Source: Planctomycetaceae bacterium (GTDB lineage: Bacteria; Planctomycetota; Planctomycetia; Pirellulales; Pirellulaceae). Taken from it: 5,565 bases of DNA. The notes under the pieces were generated by a model. The model saw only the letters and a list, made by a program, of their open reading frames with translations, had not been told where the DNA came from and searched no databases. The DNA is taken from contig SLMF01000383.1 of assembly GCA_007133715.1 (NCBI GenBank), positions 1-5,565 of the forward strand. The letters run 5' to 3'. Both the position numbers and the translations under genes were made by a program. Shown in pieces: positions 1-5,565 of the stretch (the first letter of the stretch is position 1; the number at the start of each line of letters is the position of its first letter).

Positions 1-1603
1 ACTGATGCGTGGCCTTGGCCCGGTAGCAGCGGTGATGGAACCAATACGTGTCGACATCCGGATAGAACTCGTTCTTCACCTCGCCCGTCTTCACATCACG
101 GCCGGTCCACACTCCCGAGTCATTACCGCCGGCAATCGCGGCGGACCAGACCAGCCCACCGACCACCAGCAGATCTTCCGGCGAATTGTGCCCGCCCCGA
201 TGATGCTCGCCCGTCCACAGCGTCTCTCCCGTATCGGCCGCGACCGCCGTCATCCGGCGATTGCCCCCGGCGAACAGGACCACCCCGTCAGACACCACCA
301 GGTTGGGCGTATAGCCGGTGTGGTTCAGGTTCCGTCCGGCTATCGGCTCCGATTTCCAACGCAGCGTTCCCGCGGTTCGGTCCAAGCCGACAATCCGCTC
401 GCCGTCGTACAGATACACGCCTTGGGCATCCACCGCCAGAGTCGCCTGGGCGATCGGCATCTGCGTCCGCCACAGGGGGTCGCCGCTAGCCGCCTCCAGG
501 GCCACGATCGCACGCGGAGCTTCCTGCCCCCACCGCCAATCGCGCCGATGCTGCCGCACCTCGGCCAAACTCTCGTATCCCGTCCCGTGCATCTGTGAAT
601 CAACCCCCTCCGGTCGCACCACAGCGAACAACACACCGTCACAAAACAGGATTTCCTCGGTGGCCTCGGTGCCCGCGTAGGTCTGAAGCGTGCCGCCCGT
701 GGACGCGTTGAGCGCGACCAGCGGGCCGTCGATGTCCAACACGGCATAGACCGTATCTTCCACGGCCACCAGCCGCCGTGCGAGCTGCGCCGGACCGCTC
801 TTCAAAGGCCACAGCTGCGTATGCCAGTTGGCGATCGGACGCTTCCAAAGCGTCTGGCCGTTGAACGCGTCGCGAGCGATCAACACCCACTGGGACGGCA
901 GGAAGATCGAAGTCGGGCTTCCCTCGTCAAACACGTAGAACACCCGCCCGCCCGACGACACCACCGAACTGACGCTGGACATATGATCGTGGTGCCGCGA
1001 CCAGCGCGGACCGGCAACCCATTGCAGCCGCCGCGGCGGCCCGACCGTGTCGTGCGCCACCGGGTTGTTCGTCGCGTCGTACAGGGCATGCGTCCACTCG
1101 TCCATCTCCTCCGGACGGGGTTTGACCGTCTTGATCCACACCCCGTCCTGCTGGATGTAGGCTACCCCGCCCGGGCACAGCACACGCAGGATCTCGTCCA
1201 TCGCGATGCCCAGCTCACCCGGTTCCTCGGCCAACACCAGGTTGACAAGGTTGTCGATGTACGGCAGGCGGCTGCCGGGGATGCGGTCGATGGAAACCGG
1301 GCCGTAAACGCCCAGCGACTGCACGTGCCGCCGAGCCGCCTCGACCTGTTCCCCATCCGCGGCCAAACCATGCACCAGGTAAGATTCGCCAGCCTGCAGG
1401 GCCGCAGTCAACCGGCCGTCGCTGCAGCCTAAATGAACTATAAGCCCACCGTGCACACCGGTGGTTTCGAGAATCTGCTGCGCCCGAGCGGACGGCTCCG
1501 GTTCTCCGGCCCGCAGCTCGACCCTCAACCCACCGAACAGAAAGATTCCCGCGGCCAAAACGGCTGCCGGGATCACGCAGAACGGATTACTTCTACGGCC
1601 CAT
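1..1603 (-). CDS. Secreted methyltransferase-like / PQQ beta-propeller fusion protein (C-terminus beyond window)
   Basis: The frame from ATG at 1603 stays open for 534 codons to the left edge, so the 3' end is missing. The start is supported by GGAGG six bases upstream. Residues 1-33 look like a signal peptide (basic MGRRSNPF, hydrophobic core about 9-25). Residues 42-150 resemble a class I SAM methyltransferase fold: a glycine-rich loop at 55-63 (IVHLGCSDG), then a beta-alpha pattern to LCPGGVAYI at 142-150. A conserved-looking linker (DEWTHALYDATNN, 168-180; RWSRHHDHM, 200-208) leads into PQQ-like propeller blades with the TGxxxW-type motif at about 245-254, 370-378, 408-416 and 455-463. 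This fusion is familiar to me from planctomycete genomes. Its biochemical role is unknown to me. Export makes catalysis with SAM doubtful, so the methyltransferase fold may be structural. No PQQ binding or dehydrogenase activity can be claimed. Confidence 0.9.
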   Translation of the reverse strand, partial: MGRRSNPFCVIPAAVLAAGIFLFGGLRVELRAGEPEPSARAQQILETTGVHGGLIVHLGCSDGRLTAALQAGESYLVHGLAADGEQVEAARRHVQSLGVYGPVSIDRIPGSRLPYIDNLVNLVLAEEPGELGIAMDEILRVLCPGGVAYIQQDGVWIKTVKPRPEEMDEWTHALYDATNNPVAHDTVGPPRRLQWVAGPRWSRHHDHMSSVSSVVSSGGRVFYVFDEGSPTSIFLPSQWVLIARDAFNGQTLWKRPIANWHTQLWPLKSGPAQLARRLVAVEDTVYAVLDIDGPLVALNASTGGTLQTYAGTEATEEILFCDGVLFAVVRPEGVDSQMHGTGYESLAEVRQHRRDWRWGQEAPRAIVALEAASGDPLWRTQMPIAQATLAVDAQGVYLYDGERIVGLDRTAGTLRWKSEPIAGRNLNHTGYTPNLVVSDGVVLFAGGNRRMTAVAADTGETLWTGEHHRGGHNSPEDLLVVGGLVWSAAIAGGNDSGVWTGRDVKTGEVKNEFYPDVDTYWFHHRCYRAKATHQ

Positions 1604-1609
1604 GATTCG

Positions 1610-1614
1610 CCTCC
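1610..1614 (-). promoter_or_regulatory. Ribosome binding site of the methyltransferase/PQQ fusion gene
   Basis: The minus strand reads AAGGAGG, with the GGAGG core at these positions and six bases (CGAATC) before ATG at 1603. This near-perfect Shine-Dalgarno sequence fixes the start, and a signal peptide follows directly. Confidence 0.85.
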
Positions 1615-1764
1615 TTCATCGACCGACGCGGCGCGGAAAAAACCTGCCCGGAAGTGCGGCGCACCCGTTTGCCCGATGCACCCCACATGGCGTGCCGTGG
1701 CGGCGACCCGGCGCCATAGGCACAATTCGAAAACATCGGCAACCCGACCGCCAGCCTGAAGTTC

Positions 1765-1793
1765 CTTGTAGCCCGCCACACCCAACCTGTCAA
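1765..1793 (-). promoter_or_regulatory. Candidate sigma-70 promoter for the methyltransferase/PQQ fusion gene
   Basis: The minus strand has a perfect TTGACA -35 box at 1793-1788, a 17-base spacer (1787-1771), and TACAAG at 1770-1765, which matches the -10 consensus at four of six positions. Transcription would begin near 1757-1759, leaving a leader of about 155 bases before ATG 1603. It lies in the only intergenic gap and points towards the downstream gene. In GC-rich DNA a TTGACA with ideal spacing is less likely by chance, but the -10 box is imperfect and planctomycete promoters are poorly characterised. Confidence 0.45.
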
Positions 1794-1827
1794 GCAGCCC
1801 GACGCGAGGCAGAGCCGGACGTTTGAC

Positions 1828-2407
1828 TCATTCGATCACAATCGCCCGAGCGCCTTCGTCCACCAAGGGTTCGGAATCGACATGCACCGCGTTCCGCCGC
1901 AGGATCGTCGGCCCGGCATCGGGATGGATCCGGATACCGTGCGGGCCATCGTACACATGGACGGCTTCGATCACGTTCCAGTGCTTGACCGGCGCACGGT
2001 CGGGAACGCCCTCGTGCCGGTGGATGCCCTTGATGCTGATCCCCGCCCGCGTGTTGGGGTCCATGCCTTGTACCCAGGTGGGCTGAATGTGGAAACCGGG
2101 CCGGTAACGGAAACCGGTGATTTCACTGAAACGCACCGTGTTGCCGAAGACGGGGGAACCGATCATCCGCAGCCCGCTGCCCGCCATGGCCCGCGAGCCG
2201 ATGATGTCGATGAAGCAGACGGCCGACGGCACTTCGCGATTCCAGCCCCAAACCTGGACGTCCTCCGTGAATCCCACACCCCAAATCGTCCGCGTGTTCC
2301 CACCTTGAATCCGCGCAATCTCGGGCCGCGGCCGCTGCGGTTTCCAAAAAAGACACACTCGCCAAGAAGACGAGTCCGATCCGGAAACATACTCCGGTGT
2401 GCCTCAT
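1828..2407 (-). CDS. Small secreted beta-helix-like protein with an apparent N-terminal frameshift
   Basis: No precise family is recognised. From ATG 2407, one frame encodes a clear signal peptide (MRHTGVCFR, then IGLVFLASVSFLETAAAAA). The convincing protein body lies in the frame one base further on, from about 2322 (EIARIQGGNTRTIWGVGF) to the TGA at 1830-1828. Joining them needs one base skipped between about 2351 and 2323 and gives a protein of roughly 190 residues. The body contains short alternating hydrophobic strands separated by Gly/Asn/Asp turns (AGISIKGIH, HWNVIEAVHVYDGPHGIRI, ILRRNAVHV), resembling rungs of a right-handed parallel beta-helix as in pectate-lyase-like and surface proteins. 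It may be a short complete protein or the C-terminal remnant of a longer one. It starts 18 bases after the peptidase stop, so it is probably cotranscribed with it. The shift could be a sequencing error, a decaying gene, or less likely recoding. Without correction, a GTG at 2358 could start a 176-residue product lacking the signal peptide. Confidence 0.6.
2323..2351 (-). other. Probable frameshift position in the beta-helix-like gene
   Basis: Upstream of this interval the signal peptide is read in the frame of ATG 2407; downstream the protein body is read one base further on. Two likely spots are the run of six T at 2351-2346 and the CCC at 2325-2323 within a GC-only stretch. Skipping one C at 2323 gives a signal peptide ending in an alanine run followed by EIARIQGG, the smoother join. 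Loss of one T instead gives SFWKPQRPRPEIA, which has a poorer cleavage region. Confidence 0.55.
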
Positions 2408-2418
2408 GTCCAGTTTTT

Positions 2419-2422
2419 CTCC
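2419..2422 (-). promoter_or_regulatory. Weak ribosome binding site of the beta-helix-like gene
   Basis: GGAG lies 11 bases before ATG 2407, inside the 18-base gap after the peptidase stop. The spacing is long, so translation may partly depend on ribosomes finishing the peptidase gene. The frame upstream of 2407 is closed by a TGA at 2428, so no earlier ATG or GTG is available in this frame. Confidence 0.4.
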
Positions 2423-2425
2423 GCT

Positions 2426-3925
2426 TCATGGATTGGAATCCTGCGGCCCCACCCGAACATACAGCCGGGCATGAGCCGGGACGCCTCGCGAATCGCGGCG
2501 GGAGACGTGGACCAGATAGTCGCCCGGCTGCTCGTAACGGTGAGTGACCTTCGCGTACCCGTCGGGCGCCAGCGGGGTAACGTTGCCGTCGGAACGTGTC
2601 CGAACCGGCGGGCTGCCGTCGCCGAAATCCCAGACCTCCTCGCCCTCCGTCATCCGAAACGCCCGCACCTGGAACTCGATCGGATCGCCCGCCGCAATGT
2701 CCAGGGTCGGAGCCGAGGTGGCATGCAAGTAGGGCATGTATCGGTCGGGCCGCTCGGGGGCCAGGACCTGGACGTAGGCAAAGTCGTAGTCGACATTCCC
2801 TTGGCTATCGGTCACACGCAGGATCTCCGCGTACTTGCCCGGCACCGGATACTTCCGCTCGACCCGCGCCCCGCTGGCCGTGGCGCCGTCGGTAAAGGTC
2901 CAGTGGTATTCGCGGATCGTCCCGCAGGCGCTCCAGGATTCGCGGCCGTCCAGTTCCACCGTGTCGCCGGCCCGGATCAACTGCTGCGGCCGGGCGCACG
3001 CCAGCACCGGCGGATCGTACTGCTGGCGATACGCTTCGTGCAGAAAGGCATAAGCGTTCTGCAGCCCCCACGCGCCGGACGGCTGCCGGCTGGAGATGTG
3101 AAAATGCAAATGCGCCCAGCCGCCGCTGGCACCCTCCTTGCCCAACACGCCCAACCGCTGGCCCGGCTGCACCTCGCGCCCCGGGACGATCTCCGGATCG
3201 ATCGACTGGAAATGGCTGTAGCGGTAGTACCAACCGCGGGCGTCGCGCAGGTACACCACGTCATACCGAGGCAGCACCGGCGCGCCCTCGTCGTATTCGT
3301 CCAATACCTCCAAGCCCGATGAGACCACCAGACCGGCGGTCGCCGCGACGACCTCCACGCGGCCTTCCGCGCCGCCGATGTCCACGCCGTTATGGTAGGC
3401 CACCTGCCGCGAGATCTGCGTCCCCGCGTCGATCGGCTCGATGTCGCTCCAGGTCAGCGTGGCAAACCAGCGTTGCCGGAGCGGGTAGCGGAAGCTGCCC
3501 GGGCGCAGCAGCGGCGAGTCGGCGGGCCACAGCCGTAACCGCGCCGCAGCGTCCAACGCGTAATCGCGCCGTACATTGTCCACGTTGTATCCGGCCGTCA
3601 CCGCGCAATCGATCCGGACGCCGCCCAGCGTGATCGGCAAGTGGTACAGGCCGGCCGACAGCGTGCCGACCTGGCCGTTCACCTCGACCCGCACCGCGGT
3701 GCGGCGGACCGCCTGCCGGATCGGGTCGCGGGTCTCCTGCACGTCCAACAAGCGGACCTCGGCCGTGCTGCCGTCGGCCAACTGGACCGTGGCCTGCTGG
3801 CCGATGTCCAAGTCGACCACGCGGACCAGCGGCTGCAGAAACGGGCCGTCGGCCGCCACCGCCCCGCCGCTGCTCAACCCCGCACAGCACGCTCCGAAAA
3901 CGATCGCCAGAAGTACTCGCCTCAT
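2426..3925 (-). CDS. Secreted M23 family metallopeptidase with two C-terminal PKD-like domains
   Basis: The 499-residue protein begins with a signal peptide (MRRVLLAIVF through AVAADG, cleavage near residue 25). Residues 30-140 form a beta-rich N-terminal region of unknown role. The LytM/M23 zinc peptidase domain spans about 145-300: H178 and D182 in HNGVD fit the zinc-binding HxxxD motif, H238 in YRYSH fits the catalytic histidine, and H272 and H274 in AHLHFH fit the HxH motif. The metal site therefore looks intact. Two PKD-like Ig folds follow, about 308-388 (YHWTFTDG, then KYPVPGKYAEILRVTDSQG) and 397-492 (VWDFGDGSPP, then HRYEQPGDYLVHV). M23 enzymes usually cut peptidoglycan cross-links or glycine-rich peptides, and PKD domains often mediate binding to polymers or surfaces. 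The actual substrate is inferred only. ATG 3925 overlaps the upstream TGA as ATGA and has GGAGGAG seven bases ahead, indicating translational coupling. Confidence 0.92.
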   Translation of the reverse strand: MRRVLLAIVFGACCAGLSSGGAVAADGPFLQPLVRVVDLDIGQQATVQLADGSTAEVRLLDVQETRDPIRQAVRRTAVRVEVNGQVGTLSAGLYHLPITLGGVRIDCAVTAGYNVDNVRRDYALDAAARLRLWPADSPLLRPGSFRYPLRQRWFATLTWSDIEPIDAGTQISRQVAYHNGVDIGGAEGRVEVVAATAGLVVSSGLEVLDEYDEGAPVLPRYDVVYLRDARGWYYRYSHFQSIDPEIVPGREVQPGQRLGVLGKEGASGGWAHLHFHISSRQPSGAWGLQNAYAFLHEAYRQQYDPPVLACARPQQLIRAGDTVELDGRESWSACGTIREYHWTFTDGATASGARVERKYPVPGKYAEILRVTDSQGNVDYDFAYVQVLAPERPDRYMPYLHATSAPTLDIAAGDPIEFQVRAFRMTEGEEVWDFGDGSPPVRTRSDGNVTPLAPDGYAKVTHRYEQPGDYLVHVSRRDSRGVPAHARLYVRVGPQDSNP

Positions 3926-5565
3926 CGCGTCGCTCCTCCGTAGCTCGAGAGCATGTTCGGAACCTGCCGCCCCTGCGAACTCGGTGCCTCAACCCCCGGG
4001 TCGCGCTCCCACACCGCCGGTACTCGCCGTGCCTCGTCGCCGTAGGTCTGCGACACGATGAACCCGCTGGCCTGGGACACGTAGAACATGCGGCCGTTCG
4101 AGATCACCGCGCCCAGACACTCGCGGGAATCGATCGCCGGGCCCGTCGACACCAGTTCTCCATCCGCGGCCAGATCGATCATGTCCATGTTGGCTCCCAA
4201 CACATAAGGCTCGGACAGGGTGAACCGGCAGCAGGCGTAATTGTGTCCCACGCCCGAGACCACCTGGCCCGTCTCGCGATCAAAGACATTCCCCCGGCCG
4301 CGCAGGGCGTTGGAGAACACGAACCGCTCGCCGACCGTCACCACGTTCAGCGCCGAAGTGACCGCATCGGACTGCCAGATCAGCGACCCGTCGCTGGCAT
4401 CCAGACACCAGACGAAGCGGTCGGTGGTATTCTCCGAAGCCCGGTTATGGCCGCCAATGTAGATCCGGCCGTCGCGGCCGGAGACCGTGCATTTGGCCGT
4501 CACAAAGTAATCGGTGGTCAGCCAGATCACTTCCCCGGTGTCCGGGTCCAGGCAAGCGGTCAGCCCGTTATGGTCGGGCGGCAAACCCCGCCGCGCCCGC
4601 TGGCTGGCCGCGTAGCCAAAGAACGTCGAGTAATACAGCTTGCCGTCCAGCAGGCACAACCCACAGTCGTTACCACCCCGGCCGTACTCCGAAAAATCTC
4701 GCTGCCAGACCAGTTCGCCGGTGTCCAGATCCCAGGCCCAGATCAAGGGCCGATTGTCGCGCGGGTAGTACGGATTGTCGTTCGTGTAAATGAAACTCAT
4801 CACCTCCCGGCCGTCCGCGGCTGGCTGCGGATCGCCGCGGAAGGTGAACGCCCGCTCGCTGCCCTGAGCCGCATACTCGCCCGACCCGGAAGCGTAGATC
4901 GCCAGATTGCCATGCACCAGTGGCGGGAACTGCCGACTCCAGCTGGGCGAACCCGTAAACGGCGCCTCCCAGATCAGCTCGCCCGTAGCCGCGTCCAAAC
5001 ACCGCACCCGCGACTCGCGGATCCCGACCTGAGGAACCAGCAGGCGGCCCTCGTAGTACAACGGCGAAGTGAACGACAGATAGACGCCCGGCCAGTACCG
5101 CCGCCACAGCAGCCGACCCGTGTCCTGCTCGACCGCAATGATCTGGCCCTCCGCCGTATGCGTATACATCCGCCCGCCCCCACACACCGGCAGATGCTTG
5201 ACCGTCCCGGCCAGCCGCCGGGCCCACCGCATCCGCAACGGCAACTCCAGTCCCTGCTGATTGGCATTGGTCGAAGCGAAATCGGCGTAGTTCGTGTACC
5301 AATCGTATTCGGGCCCCGCCATCGGCCCGGCCAACGGGTTGCGGATCTGCTCGATCCCCAGCGATTCGGCCGGCAGTTCCGCCTGACCGCCCGCCCCGAA
5401 TACGTACAGATAACCGTCCTCGCTGGGCACGAACACGCGGCCACCGGCCACAGCCAAGGGCGCCGAAATCGGAGCCCCAAAGGCCGTCGGATAAGCCGCC
5501 ACCTCGCCGCCCGCCAGCGGCACGACGTACAGCCGGCCGTCCAAACCGCCATAAACCACATGCTC
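3922..5565 (-). CDS. PQQ-like beta-propeller repeat protein (N-terminus beyond window)
   Basis: The frame is open to the right edge (Glu-His precede the first visible Val), so the true start and any signal peptide are outside. Numbering from GTG 5559, 545 residues are visible. Propeller blades carry the DTGxxxW-type motif: DTGRLLWRR (146-154), ATGELIWEA (191-199), DTGELVWQR (279-287), DTGEVIWLT (340-348), SDGSLIWQS (389-397) and ETGQVVS (429-435). GGRVFVPSEDGYLYVFG (39-55) is a classic blade strand pair. The C-terminal part (SEPYVLGANMDMIDLA, SNGRMFYVSQASGF) matches what I recall of planctomycete propeller proteins. The fold is usually exported and acts as a scaffold, binding module or quinoprotein-like enzyme. 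No specific PQQ-ligating set can be assigned, so the function is unknown. It has an adjacent cysteine pair (443-444) and a CxxC (299-302). Its TGA overlaps the peptidase start, placing both in one operon. Confidence 0.9.
   Translation of the reverse strand, partial: EHVVYGGLDGRLYVVPLAGGEVAAYPTAFGAPISAPLAVAGGRVFVPSEDGYLYVFGAGGQAELPAESLGIEQIRNPLAGPMAGPEYDWYTNYADFASTNANQQGLELPLRMRWARRLAGTVKHLPVCGGGRMYTHTAEGQIIAVEQDTGRLLWRRYWPGVYLSFTSPLYYEGRLLVPQVGIRESRVRCLDAATGELIWEAPFTGSPSWSRQFPPLVHGNLAIYASGSGEYAAQGSERAFTFRGDPQPAADGREVMSFIYTNDNPYYPRDNRPLIWAWDLDTGELVWQRDFSEYGRGGNDCGLCLLDGKLYYSTFFGYAASQRARRGLPPDHNGLTACLDPDTGEVIWLTTDYFVTAKCTVSGRDGRIYIGGHNRASENTTDRFVWCLDASDGSLIWQSDAVTSALNVVTVGERFVFSNALRGRGNVFDRETGQVVSGVGHNYACCRFTLSEPYVLGANMDMIDLAADGELVSTGPAIDSRECLGAVISNGRMFYVSQASGFIVSQTYGDEARRVPAVWERDPGVEAPSSQGRQVPNMLSSYGGATR
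3933..3939 (-). promoter_or_regulatory. Ribosome binding site of the M23 peptidase gene
   Basis: GGAGGAG stands seven bases before ATG 3925 and lies inside the 3' end of the upstream propeller gene. Together with the ATGA stop-start overlap it confirms this start and suggests reinitiation or coupled translation. Confidence 0.85.

Larger units (their letters stand above)
1604..1827. other. Intergenic region, 224 bases
   Basis: This is the only sizeable non-coding gap. On the minus strand it holds a promoter candidate (1793-1765), an untranslated leader of about 150 bases and the ribosome binding site at 1614-1610. Small open frames cross it on both strands, but none has a convincing start or recognisable protein. 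I see no strong terminator for the upstream operon, so read-through into the downstream gene is possible. Confidence 0.6.

Noticed and set aside
5..598. Open frame of 197 codons on the plus strand
   Set aside because: It is antisense to the methyltransferase/PQQ fusion, is Arg/Pro/His-rich and has no recognisable domain; the minus strand encodes clear propeller blades here.
821..1432. Plus-strand open frame of 203 codons
   Set aside because: It is a shadow of the fusion gene, whose methyltransferase-like and linker motifs are well formed on the minus strand.
1637..1664. Possible intrinsic terminator: GTGC/GCAC hairpin followed by six T on the minus strand
   Set aside because: The stem is only four base pairs with a three-base loop, and the T run begins about 12 bases after it, just upstream of the fusion gene's start.
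1573..1793. Short minus-strand frames of 66-70 codons in the gap
   Set aside because: They overlap the promoter candidate and the start of the fusion gene, and have no recognisable protein features.
1433..1826. Plus-strand frames covering the intergenic gap
   Set aside because: Low-complexity Arg/Pro/Thr-rich translations without ribosome binding sites; they partly overlap the start of the fusion gene.
2163..2429. ATG at 2429 overlapping the peptidase stop as ATGA, as the start of the next gene
   Set aside because: The frame gives a basic, Arg/Gly-rich product with no signal peptide and no link to the downstream protein; ATG 2407 yields a clear signal peptide.
1882..2547. Plus-strand frame of 221 codons
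   Set aside because: It is antisense to the beta-helix-like gene and the peptidase end, with composition typical of GC-rich shadows.
2399..3322. Plus-strand frame of 307 codons
   Set aside because: It is long only because of high GC content. The opposite strand holds the complete M23 catalytic motifs and PKD domains.

Overview
The window is a GC-rich piece of bacterial DNA with all recognisable genes on the minus strand, read from right to left. The mix is typical of Planctomycetota: secreted PQQ-like beta-propeller proteins, one fused to a methyltransferase-like domain, a secreted M23 peptidase with PKD domains, and a beta-helix-like secreted protein. The lineage is inferred from remembered family resemblance, not from a marker gene. 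Both window edges cut genes.

Layout in transcription order: (1) 5565-3922, a PQQ-like beta-propeller protein whose N-terminus lies outside the window. (2) 3925-2426, a secreted M23 metallopeptidase with tandem PKD-like domains; its start codon overlaps the preceding stop as ATGA. (3) 2407-1828, a small secreted protein with beta-helix-like rungs, starting 18 bases after the peptidase stop. Its signal peptide and body lie in different frames, so it carries an apparent one-base frameshift. (4) A 224-base gap (1827-1604) with a good sigma-70-type promoter candidate and a strong ribosome binding site. (5) 1603-1, a methyltransferase-like/PQQ-propeller fusion that stays open to the left edge, so its C-terminus is outside the window.

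Genes 1-3 look like one tightly packed operon. Gene 4 probably has its own promoter but may also receive read-through. Genes 2, 3 and 4 have visible export signals, and gene 1 belongs to a family that is usually exported, so the cluster most likely acts in the cell envelope or outside the cell. Plausible themes are polymer or peptide breakdown and surface binding. The sequence does not reveal a specific substrate. I see no RNA genes, CRISPR arrays, insertion sequences, attachment sites or origins.
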